Positions 23,577 through 31,541 of a stretch of 36,175 nt of DNA are shown here, in pieces. This stretch comes from Bacillota bacterium (lineage in GTDB: Bacteria; Bacillota; Clostridia; Oscillospirales; Ruminococcaceae), in assembly GCA_029572815.1 (NCBI GenBank), contig JAKPUQ010000143.1, positions 1 to 36,175 of the forward strand, given 5' to 3'. How positions within the stretch are numbered: position 1 is the stretch's first letter; each line of letters opens with the position of its first letter. Position numbers and translations under genes: made by a program. The notes beneath the pieces are model-generated. The model had not been told where the DNA came from. It did not search any database and saw nothing but the letters and a program-made list of their open reading frames with translations.

Positions 23577-24805
23577 TGCTGTTCAGCAAGGAATGCAGAA
23601 GAATACTGACTTCACTTACATTTATAATCTACTGTTTTGTTGTAGGATTGTTCTTTGTATCTCAGTACTTTGAAGAATGCAACGGTGTTCCCTATGTCCC
23701 TGATGAAAAGATATCTGAGGACCATGATGTAATAATGCATGGAGCAGTCGATGATCTTGCTACCGAATTTTTTGCAAACAATTATGTCTGTTATCCTTAC
23801 GGCTTTTATAAATCTGTACGCCTTAAAGAGGATGACAGTAAAAAGGTTGAGGAATGCCTGCTTGAGGTCACGGGACTGACTCATGATGAGCTCATGGATA
23901 TCAGAGACAGCGGAGAGAAATATTACATCGAACGCGGCGTACAGGAAACGATGTATTATGAAATTGGAGAGATGCCTGTTTCCGATACTATAACATATGA
24001 GCGTTTCTGCGAACTTATGGGGAAGGTAGATGATATACTCGGCGGCGGTTCAAACTACAAAGTAGACGATATTGTTTTCAGATACTCCTATGTTCCCATG
24101 ACAGATGAGGAAATAGAAGGTGTAATATCCGATCTCTATGATAAGGACGGAGTTGCAGGCGGATACGCAAGACTGTTTTCTGATTACATGGGCATAGTTC
24201 TTGGCATAATGCCTGTGTTCGTTACAGCTGCACTTGTCTCAGCAGACAGACGAAAGAGGGTCAGTGACCTCATTTACACAAGAAAAATATCCTCCTTTAA
24301 GCTTGTATTTTCAAGATATACGGCACTTGTCGTAATGATGTTCATTCCTGTTATATTTTGCATGATAGCTGCGTCGATACAGCTGATCAAAAACTTTGAC
24401 TTCAGCGATCTTGCGCTTTACAGGATGTTTACACTGCCCACATTCTGGCTTCTGCCGCAGATAATGATAGTAACTGCCGTTGCCATGATAGTTACAGAGG
24501 TATTCTCCTCGGGGATAGCCATATTGCTTCAATTTGCATGGTGGTTCCATTCAAATATGTCAAATGGTGAACGGCTTTCAGGAAGCATAGGCAAATTTGA
24601 TCTTATATGCCGTCATAACACTATCTATGGAAGAGATGAATTCCTGCTTAGCAGAAATGATTTCATCTTCAACAGGGTATTCTTCTTCATCGCAGCAATT
24701 GTCATCACAGCACTGACTGCATATATATTCGAGCTTAAGAGGGGAGGCAGGTTCAATGGCTTCAGGCTGTTTGGCAAAGATAGTATCTTCAGACACAAGG
24801 CATAA
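23576..24805 (+). CDS. ABC-2 type permease subunit 1
   Basis: A 409-residue membrane protein. One N-terminal helix (about 10-30) is followed by an external domain of about 180 residues, then five helices from about residue 210 onward. This is the layout of ABC-2 permeases such as those of lantibiotic-immunity and NatB-like exporters. The external domain has no known fold by eye. It lies between its ATPase (1-base overlap) and a second, shorter permease (50-base overlap), so all three should form one complex, probably governed by the adjacent two-component pair. Confidence 0.82.
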   Translation: MLFSKECRRILTSLTFIIYCFVVGLFFVSQYFEECNGVPYVPDEKISEDHDVIMHGAVDDLATEFFANNYVCYPYGFYKSVRLKEDDSKKVEECLLEVTGLTHDELMDIRDSGEKYYIERGVQETMYYEIGEMPVSDTITYERFCELMGKVDDILGGGSNYKVDDIVFRYSYVPMTDEEIEGVISDLYDKDGVAGGYARLFSDYMGIVLGIMPVFVTAALVSADRRKRVSDLIYTRKISSFKLVFSRYTALVVMMFIPVIFCMIAASIQLIKNFDFSDLALYRMFTLPTFWLLPQIMIVTAVAMIVTEVFSSGIAILLQFAWWFHSNMSNGERLSGSIGKFDLICRHNTIYGRDEFLLSRNDFIFNRVFFFIAAIVITALTAYIFELKRGGRFNGFRLFGKDSIFRHKA

Positions 24806-25382
24806 TTTCCTGCTGCACTATCTTGCGGCTATTGGCGTACTGCTGCTCACTCCCGTGATCTTCGGAGTATCCCGGCTTGACGAGGTTCTGGCAGCACAGC
24901 CCCTTGAGATCTTTCTTCCGCTTATGGGAGCAATACTCCTTCCCGCGGTATTCATGCCCGAGCAGAACGAGAGTATCCGTGATGTAGTGCGCTCAAAGAA
25001 GACAGCTTATCTTGGTGTCTGTTTTCTTCGACTGATTATTTCAGTGTTTATTATCACATTGCTTACGGGAGCCTTCATGCTCTATATGAAAAATATGGAT
25101 TGCAGGGTTTCACTGCGGCTTTTTGCAGGATCCTTTGCTACTGCACTTGCACTGGGCTCAGCGGGATTTTTTGCTTCAGCCTTAAGTGACAACGTTATAG
25201 TCGGCTACATGACATCAATAATTTATTACATTGCAAACTTCGGACTTAAAGACAAGCTGAAAGTATTTTACCTGTTTTCGATGTCCGCAGGCAAATTCGG
25301 GGACAAGCACTGGCTCTATATATTAGCAGCCGTTCTTGTTGCAGCAGGCTTTGCCTACAGAAAATTTGTCAAAGAAAGATAG
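24756..25382 (+). CDS. ABC transporter permease-like subunit 2
   Basis: A 208-residue protein with about six hydrophobic helices and hardly any soluble part. The start ATG 24756 follows AGGGGAGG and lies 50 bases inside the previous gene. Residues 60-85 (PAVFMPEQNESIRDVVRSKK) form a cytoplasmic loop that may contact the ATPase. I recognise no named family; the permease role comes from position and topology. Confidence 0.75.
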   Translation: MASGCLAKIVSSDTRHNFLLHYLAAIGVLLLTPVIFGVSRLDEVLAAQPLEIFLPLMGAILLPAVFMPEQNESIRDVVRSKKTAYLGVCFLRLIISVFIITLLTGAFMLYMKNMDCRVSLRLFAGSFATALALGSAGFFASALSDNVIVGYMTSIIYYIANFGLKDKLKVFYLFSMSAGKFGDKHWLYILAAVLVAAGFAYRKFVKER

Positions 25383-25387
25383 ACGAT

Positions 25388-25430
25388 AAAAAATCGCCTG
25401 TGAGTAATCTCACAGGCGATTTGTTTTTTT
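25388..25430. terminator. Bidirectional terminator between ABC operon and dockerin gene
   Basis: Perfect 14-bp stem AAATCGCCTGTGAG (25391-25404) with its complement (25409-25422), 4-base loop. GTTTTTTT follows on the plus strand and an A run (25388-25393) gives a T tail on the minus strand, so it serves both converging genes. Confidence 0.93.
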
Positions 25431-25446
25431 ATGTAGTTGTCAGAGC

Positions 25447-28400
25447 TTATTTGCCATTGGGAAATGAGTCGATCTTGCCCATGATATAGGACTGGAGAAC
25501 AACAACATCGGCAATTTCAAATGTGCCGTTCTTATTGAGGTCCATCTTCTTCGGAGCAGGCTTCTTCTCGTCAGAGAACTGAGAGATAAGGGTCTTTCTT
25601 GCAGCTATAAGGTCCATTGAGTCGATGGTGTCATCACCGTTGAAGTCGCCGATGATCTCTTCTGCAATGACTTCTTTATCAAGGTTGACTTTATAGAACG
25701 CATCAACTGTGCCTGTTGTTTCGCGGACATCGACTGAAATTGTGAATTCTGTCAGGGGAGTGCTGAGCAGAGCTTCATCGCCGATTTTGATGAGGTGGTC
25801 GGTAATGTCGACGGTGCCTGTCAGCTTTCCGCCGCTCTGCTGATCCTTTCTTACTGCGGCATAATACACGTACTCTGTAGAGCCGCCGAAGTTGTTGATT
25901 CTGTAATTGACCTTGTAAAGATCATATTCGTGACCGCCTGATGTATAGGATTTCACATATTCAAACTTAGGATCCTTTGGAGTTGCATAATAATCAAAGG
26001 CACTGGGAGCATATATATTTTCATTGATATCGAAATCATTGCTGTTTTCGATAATAAAGAGCTCTCTTGCAGCGTAACCGTACATACCGCCTGTTCTGAG
26101 TGCAGCCTGATATTTTTTATCAAGAGTATGCTCGAACTTGTAATCAACAGTGATATGCTTATTGGAGTCAGCATTGTAAGCAACACCCTCATCCAGCTTC
26201 ATAGACGAATCAAAGTATCCCTCATCACTTTCCACAATGGAAGCTGAGAAAGCTCCGTCCTTATAACCGTGCATATAACCTGTTTTAAAGCCTGAGTACA
26301 TAAAGCCTGAGAATGAATGATCTCCGAAGGGAACGGTATCATTCTTTACGTTTACGTATTCATTATGGACGTATTCGCTGAATATGTCTTCGGGAGGTGT
26401 GACTGAATCATTGCCTATGGAGTAGCTTGCATTTATCTTTCCGGTGGAGTTCTTCGTGTCCATACCAAGTCTTACCTCAGTCAGAGGAGTACTGATAAGA
26501 GACTCATCGCCGATATTGATAAAATGATCGGTAATATCAACTGTACCGTTTATAATTCCGCCTTCAGCCTGATCCTTTCTTACTGCGGCGTATGCTTCCA
26601 TCTCTGTAGAAGAACTGAAACTGTTGATGACGTAGTTTACCTTGTAAAGGTCGTAGTCATGACCGCCCGAAGTATAGGACTTGACGTACTCAAACTCAGG
26701 ATCGCTGGGAACGCTGTAGAAGTCGAATGCCTGAGGGAATGAGACAATATCGTCAAGTTGGAAATTCTTGCTGTCTTCAATGACATAGAGTGTTCTTATC
26801 GTGTTTTCGACTGTTCCGGACACTATTAATGCAGTCTGATATTTATCATCCAGATCATGCACTACCTTATAATTCAAGGCAGTGTGCTTGTCTGACTGGG
26901 GATCGATAATGATAGCATCATCTAATTTAGTTAATGAATCGAAGAAGCCGTTGTCACCGCCTTTGCAGGTTGCTTCAAAGCTTCCGTCCTCATAGCCGTA
27001 CATATAGCCATCTGTCTTACCTGAGAAGGTGTGACCATTGAGATCAACATCGTTATTTGTTGCGTCTACATACACACTACCGGGATTAATGGGAGAGAAC
27101 TCGGTAATTGTATTACCTGTTATATCAAGGTAGTAGCCCTCATTCGGCGAGCTTGCATTAAGGCTTATGCGGGCGAGGTTTCCGAATTCCAGACCGTATG
27201 CCCTGGCAGCCTTCAGAGCAGCTGTAATAGGTACACTATGGCGATGGATCTCGCCGTCGCTGTAGTTTACGCCCGAATTATTCTTGTGGATGAATGTATA
27301 GCCCTTGAATTCTTCCTCCAATAGGGGAGCTGCATCATTATCATAGATGGAACTGTTATAAATATCATAGACCTCTCCGTTCAGATCAATGGTCCCTATG
27401 TAGGAGGTTCTTGAGGGAGAGCTGCCTTCAGTTTCCTCTACGAAATCAATCTTTACATAGGGATCAAGCAGCCATACTACTGCGGAAACAGGAACTTTAT
27501 CATTATTTATTGAATAATAGTAATCATAAACATAATTGCCGTCCAGAACGGAGCTGTTTCCATCGTATTCCTTTCCGACGGATACAGTCGATGTCACACC
27601 CTCTGATATATCAGCCACAAGATTTCCTTTTGCTTGAGGACTTACATATGATTTGTTTTCATGAGTGGTGTACTCATACTGTCCGTCCTCAAGGGTTATA
27701 ATAGGCATACTGCTTTCAGATGTATGGAAGGATACTCTGTAGCCGTCCAGTGTCTCGATGAAGTTTTTACGATATTCTACATTCAAACCATAATGTGGAT
27801 TGTCAGAGATAATTTCCGGGACATTGAAGTATGAGCTTACAAGCTTTGAAGTGTGATAGAGATTTCCTACACCTTCCTTGCCTTCGGTAAGAATACCGTA
27901 TCTGTCAAGCTTTGTGCTGATATCTGCGAGCTTGTTGAGCTGTCTCAGATGCTCAGATATGTCTGAGGAGATATTCACAGGAGGAGCGTCCTCAATTACA
28001 GGAGCTGTTATAGCTCCGTTCTGATTAACAGCATAGTAGCGTATGGCAGAAAAATCATAAGCTCTTTCGGCAGCTGGCTTATAGAGGAAATATTCATTGC
28101 CGTTCGATGTATAGGAGCCGATTTTTACATAGTCTGAGAAGTCAGTGTCAGATGTGAAGCGCTCGATGACATAGAGCTCATCACTTCCGCCGTTCAGCTC
28201 AAGAAGGGGACCAAATTTAAGGTCGCCGGTATTACTTATCTGACAATGGAAGTAAATATCGTATCTCAGATCAGCCATTCCTTCAACTGGGGCTGCAAAG
28301 TCAGTCAGCTGAGGAAGAAGATATTCTCTTGACTGATACATAGAAAATTTCTCGCAGTCATGCCAGTTTGCAGCATAGCTTGAAGTGTTGTTGTAGCTTT

Positions 28401-28686
28401 GGTCGCTGTACATTGCGTATCCGCCGTCATGGCAGAACCAGTTATGGAATCCGAAAAGGTCATACACAGCGTTATCGACTTTTCTGTTTACAGCCAGTCC
28501 TGTCCAGTCTATACCGAATTCATCGAGTATATCCTGGGGAAAATCAGGGATAAATATGGGCTCTTGCTCATATTCATCTGCTTCGGAAGCTACTGTCACG
28601 GTCACGACGCCTGATGCGGGAACATATGCGCATGAGAGAGCCATAACGAGTGCAGACAGTGTGGAAAGGAACTTCTTGAAGATCAT
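25447..28686 (-). CDS. Secreted dockerin protein with four degenerate GH11-like modules
   Basis: A 1079-residue exported protein. A signal peptide occupies about residues 1-34. A type I dockerin lies at 1012-1074 (DFNGDDTIDSMDLIAARKTL and DLNKNGTFEIADVVVLQSYI), which should dock it onto a cellulosome scaffoldin. The rest I read as four modules resembling family 11 xylanase jelly rolls, at about 78-255, 300-521, 551-756 and 790-1000. Modules 3 and 4 are clearly alike: both have YVKSYTSGGH.YDLYKVNY, AAVRKDQ and GTVDITDH. At the GH11 nucleophile position (VEYYIVE in xylanases) they read DELYVIE, VKIDFVE, RTLYVIE and RELFIIE. The acid/base Glu appears as Asp in modules 3 and 4. They may bind xylan rather than cut it. 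ATG 28686 has AAGGAGGAG. The dockerin is firm; the GH11 link is inference. Confidence 0.85.
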   Translation of the reverse strand: MIFKKFLSTLSALVMALSCAYVPASGVVTVTVASEADEYEQEPIFIPDFPQDILDEFGIDWTGLAVNRKVDNAVYDLFGFHNWFCHDGGYAMYSDQSYNNTSSYAANWHDCEKFSMYQSREYLLPQLTDFAAPVEGMADLRYDIYFHCQISNTGDLKFGPLLELNGGSDELYVIERFTSDTDFSDYVKIGSYTSNGNEYFLYKPAAERAYDFSAIRYYAVNQNGAITAPVIEDAPPVNISSDISEHLRQLNKLADISTKLDRYGILTEGKEGVGNLYHTSKLVSSYFNVPEIISDNPHYGLNVEYRKNFIETLDGYRVSFHTSESSMPIITLEDGQYEYTTHENKSYVSPQAKGNLVADISEGVTSTVSVGKEYDGNSSVLDGNYVYDYYYSINNDKVPVSAVVWLLDPYVKIDFVEETEGSSPSRTSYIGTIDLNGEVYDIYNSSIYDNDAAPLLEEEFKGYTFIHKNNSGVNYSDGEIHRHSVPITAALKAARAYGLEFGNLARISLNASSPNEGYYLDITGNTITEFSPINPGSVYVDATNNDVDLNGHTFSGKTDGYMYGYEDGSFEATCKGGDNGFFDSLTKLDDAIIIDPQSDKHTALNYKVVHDLDDKYQTALIVSGTVENTIRTLYVIEDSKNFQLDDIVSFPQAFDFYSVPSDPEFEYVKSYTSGGHDYDLYKVNYVINSFSSSTEMEAYAAVRKDQAEGGIINGTVDITDHFINIGDESLISTPLTEVRLGMDTKNSTGKINASYSIGNDSVTPPEDIFSEYVHNEYVNVKNDTVPFGDHSFSGFMYSGFKTGYMHGYKDGAFSASIVESDEGYFDSSMKLDEGVAYNADSNKHITVDYKFEHTLDKKYQAALRTGGMYGYAARELFIIENSNDFDINENIYAPSAFDYYATPKDPKFEYVKSYTSGGHEYDLYKVNYRINNFGGSTEYVYYAAVRKDQQSGGKLTGTVDITDHLIKIGDEALLSTPLTEFTISVDVRETTGTVDAFYKVNLDKEVIAEEIIGDFNGDDTIDSMDLIAARKTLISQFSDEKKPAPKKMDLNKNGTFEIADVVVLQSYIMGKIDSFPNGK

Positions 28687-29091
28687 GTTTACTCCTCCTT
28701 ATGTTATTCATTATCCGATATGACAAAGATGTAAGTTTGTCAGAAATTGCGGTCAGAAAACGGTCTGCCGCAAAAAATATACTTATAATTTAATATAACA
28801 CAATTGTACAATTTTTTCAACGCATTTATTGCTCTTTTTATATTCTGTTGAAGGCTTTATTTCGCCATTAAATAGCTCCCTGACGAAATCAGGGAGCCAT
28901 ATGGGAGACTATTCAGATTAAGAGAAATTGATCCTTTTAAAATAATGTACTGTTCAGTTTATTTTTGGTATCTTCTTATATGTGATTTACGAATGATTAT
29001 CGCTGCTTATATGATATCCTTTTTATTCAGGATATCTCACATTTTATTGCTCGTTTTTTCTAAATAGGTTTTTGCAATCTATAATGGATTA
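28687..29091. other. Intergenic region with three hairpins
   Basis: No gene is visible. A hairpin at 28747-28773 (TTGCGG / CCGCAA with extra pairs) lies in the probable leader of the dockerin gene. A 9-bp perfect stem GCTCCCTGA / TCAGGGAGC sits at 28875-28897 without a good T tail on either strand. GATATCCT / AGGATATC form a third stem at 29013-29036. The sequence is otherwise A+T-rich, and I cannot place a convincing promoter for the dockerin gene. Confidence 0.5.
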
Positions 29092-29120
29092 TTGACTTTA
29101 TCGTTGTAATATGATACAAT
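29092..29120 (+). promoter_or_regulatory. Promoter of the MORN-repeat gene
   Basis: TTGACT (29092-29097), 17-bp spacer, TACAAT (29115-29120). Confidence 0.7.
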
Positions 29121-29196
29121 AAAAATGATATGAGCTTTTTATAAAAGGCTCCTTATATCTTCCGTACAGATATACAGTGATTATGAGGATGATACT

Positions 29197-30369
29197 ATGG
29201 GAATGTTGGATATTTTTAAGGTTAGCAACGGTATCGCGAATAATATCAATTTTTCAAGTGATATTCTTGGCGCGGGAACCTATTCTGGACATGTCAACTC
29301 CTCACGAAAGCCCGATGGGAGAGGCGTTTTCATAAACAGTCTTGAGATCGAATGTGACGGCGAGTGGCAGAATGGCAGGCTTTGCGGCTTCGGAAGAAAG
29401 TACGCCAAGGGATATTATGACATGGTTCAGGGGAAGGACAGCGAAGAAGATGATGATGCCAGCAAGTCACTGGTGTATGCAGGTGATTTCAAGGATAACA
29501 GGTTTCACGGCAAGGGCAAGCAGTACAGACAGACAGGCAAGATAGAATATGACGGTGACTGGGTCGACGGCTGGCGCTGCGGAGAGGGTATCGAATACTA
29601 TGAGAACGGAAGGATAAAATTCGAGGGCTCATGGGACCGCAGCAGATACAACGGCAAAGGCGTCTATACCTGCGAGAACGGCGATGTTATCGAAGGTGAA
29701 TGGAATGATGGACTGCTTGAGGGGGAAGCTACAGTCAGGACACGCGATAACTGTGTATATGATCGCAGATATAAAGAAGGTAAAATAATAAGTGAGAAGC
29801 TTGTAAGCGGTACACCGAAGGTGTCTCCGGATGCCCAGAGAACGCTGAAGTTCGATAACGGTACTTATGTGGGTGAGGTGGACTTTAACGGCAGGATACA
29901 CGGAAAAGGCGTTTTCACATACACAAACGGCAATAAATACGAAGGAGGCTTCAAAGAGGGAGCCAAACACGGTAAGGGCGTATTCACATGGGCTGACGGC
30001 AATGTCTATGACGGTGAATACGAGGACGATATGAGAAATGGTACAGGTGTCTATTCTTACATAAATGGAAACAAGTATGTCGGTGAGTGGAAGGACAACG
30101 TCAAAAACGGTCACGGCATTTTCTATTATAAGAACGGGGACAGGTATGACGGAGGCTATTCCGAAAGCCTTAGACAGGGCCGCGGTGTTTATTACTACAA
30201 GAACGGCAGTATTCTCGACTGCGAATGGAACAGGGATATGCGTCACGGCAAAGGCATATTCACCTATCCGGACGGCAGAAGATCTCTACAGATCTGGGAG
30301 AATGACAGGCTTGTAAAGGAAGAGCCCTTTGAAAAAAGTACATCTTCATTTGATAAAGCTGCAAGATAG
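29197..30369 (+). CDS. MORN-repeat protein
   Basis: A 390-residue protein without signal peptide or membrane helix. From about residue 28 to the end it is made of MORN repeats of 23 residues, with the pattern Y.GEW..G..hGKGvytY.nG. Clear copies are IEYDGDWVDGWRCGEG, KYEGGFKEGAKHGKGVFT, VYDGEYEDDMRNGTGVYS and KYVGEWKDNVKNGHGIFY. MORN repeats form an extended beta hairpin array and often bind lipids or proteins. Bacterial functions are mostly unknown. A GAGGA ribosome site precedes ATG 29197. It is a single-gene unit with its own promoter and terminator. Confidence 0.9.
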   Translation: MGMLDIFKVSNGIANNINFSSDILGAGTYSGHVNSSRKPDGRGVFINSLEIECDGEWQNGRLCGFGRKYAKGYYDMVQGKDSEEDDDASKSLVYAGDFKDNRFHGKGKQYRQTGKIEYDGDWVDGWRCGEGIEYYENGRIKFEGSWDRSRYNGKGVYTCENGDVIEGEWNDGLLEGEATVRTRDNCVYDRRYKEGKIISEKLVSGTPKVSPDAQRTLKFDNGTYVGEVDFNGRIHGKGVFTYTNGNKYEGGFKEGAKHGKGVFTWADGNVYDGEYEDDMRNGTGVYSYINGNKYVGEWKDNVKNGHGIFYYKNGDRYDGGYSESLRQGRGVYYYKNGSILDCEWNRDMRHGKGIFTYPDGRRSLQIWENDRLVKEEPFEKSTSSFDKAAR

Positions 30370-30388
30370 CAAAAAATCGATGATAAAG

Positions 30389-30424
30389 TCCCCGAAGCGG
30401 AAATATACGCATCGGGGATTTTTT
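30389..30424 (+). terminator. Terminator of the MORN-repeat gene
   Basis: Stem TCCCCGA / TCGGGGA with inner GCG / CGC pairs, then TTTTTT. Confidence 0.85.
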
Positions 30425-30467
30425 ACAGGTTGAGATGCTGTTATACAGTTAATAAATATTATGCGTA

Positions 30468-30496
30468 TTGACAAAAAATGTACATAATGATATAAT
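30468..30496 (+). promoter_or_regulatory. Promoter of the radical SAM operon
   Basis: Perfect TTGACA (30468-30473), 17-bp spacer, perfect TATAAT (30491-30496) with extended -10 TG. The leader is only about 17 nt, so no riboswitch is possible. Confidence 0.88.
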
Positions 30497-30518
30497 AACA
30501 TCGACCGGAGTGATATGA

Positions 30519-31508
30519 ATGAAGGATAAAAAAACAAAACACGTTTTACAGTGGCATATCACCCACAAGTGCAATCTCAGGTGCAGTCATTGTTATCAGG
30601 ACGAATACGGAGCCGGGCTTTCATTTGATGAGCTTGAAAAGCTTTTTTATCAGTATCTTCATTTTTGTGAAAAGAACGGCTTCCGTGGACATATAAACTT
30701 CACAGGAGGAGAACCATTGATCTCCGAGCATCTTTTTCCTCTTATGGAGCTATGCGATAAGCATAAGATCACATACGGCCTCCTTACTAACGGAACAATG
30801 ATCGATAATGAAATGGCTGACAGACTTGGTACTTTGCACGGACTTTCCTTTGTGCAGGTAAGTATAGACGGTACAGAGCAGACCCATGACAGTGTCCGCG
30901 GGAGTGGAAATTTTCAAAAAGCTCTCAACGGACTCCGTCTGATAAAAGTGCACGGGATACAGACTATGGCGGCCTTTACCTGCCATAAGCGCAATTATAC
31001 TGAGCTTAAAAAGGTTATCCGTATTGTTCGTAAAAATAGGATAGACCGTTTCTGGGCTGACAGACTCATACCCATGGGAAGCAGCTGTGAGGACGCCTTG
31101 TCTACGGAAGAATATCGCAGTATAATAAAGCTGCTCACCAGGGAGCACGGGCGGAAGCATTTTTTCTCGGATACTGATGTGCATCTGAATCGTTCATTGC
31201 AGTTCCTTGAAGGCGGAAACTGCTATTATCAGTGTGCAGCAGGGAAGACGCTGCTGACGCTGCTTGCTGACGGTACACTGCTGCCGTGCAGACGTCTGCC
31301 TATACCTATTGGCAGCTGTCTTGAGGAGAATATGACAGAGCTTTGCGAAAACAGCAGTCTCATTAAGGAATTATCCGAACAGAGGATACCGGAGAAGTGT
31401 CTGCCCTGTCCTCATGCCGAGCTGTGCAGGGGCGGTGCAAAATGCCTTACATACGCTTTAACAGGTGATTTCCGAGGCAAGGATGTAAATTGCTATTACA
31501 GGTATTAA
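30519..31508 (+). CDS. Radical SAM/SPASM peptide-modifying enzyme
   Basis: A 329-residue cytoplasmic iron-sulfur enzyme. The radical SAM cluster motif CxxxCxxC is C18/C22/C25 (HKCNLRCSHCYQDEYG), and the SAM-binding GGEP is at 63-66. A C-terminal SPASM-like region has cysteines at 235, 239, 257, 267, 276, 294, 297, 303, 309 and 325, enough for one or two extra 4Fe-4S clusters. SPASM enzymes such as AlbA, QhpD and PqqE modify Cys or other residues in ribosomal peptides, often as thioether bonds. The start is ATG 30519, eight bases after CGGAG. The next gene, 33 bp away, encodes a protein with a Ser-Ser-Cys repeat tail that I propose as its substrate. NCBI names a related group for ACGX repeats; I cannot confirm membership. 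Confidence 0.9.
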   Translation: MKDKKTKHVLQWHITHKCNLRCSHCYQDEYGAGLSFDELEKLFYQYLHFCEKNGFRGHINFTGGEPLISEHLFPLMELCDKHKITYGLLTNGTMIDNEMADRLGTLHGLSFVQVSIDGTEQTHDSVRGSGNFQKALNGLRLIKVHGIQTMAAFTCHKRNYTELKKVIRIVRKNRIDRFWADRLIPMGSSCEDALSTEEYRSIIKLLTREHGRKHFFSDTDVHLNRSLQFLEGGNCYYQCAAGKTLLTLLADGTLLPCRRLPIPIGSCLEENMTELCENSSLIKELSEQRIPEKCLPCPHAELCRGGAKCLTYALTGDFRGKDVNCYYRY

Positions 31509-31541
31509 ACCATTCTCAATGATATAAGCGGAGGTAACATT

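Noticed and set aside
28875..28897. Hairpin as terminator of the dockerin or MORN gene
   Set aside because: It lies upstream of both divergent genes and has no T tail; its role is unclear.
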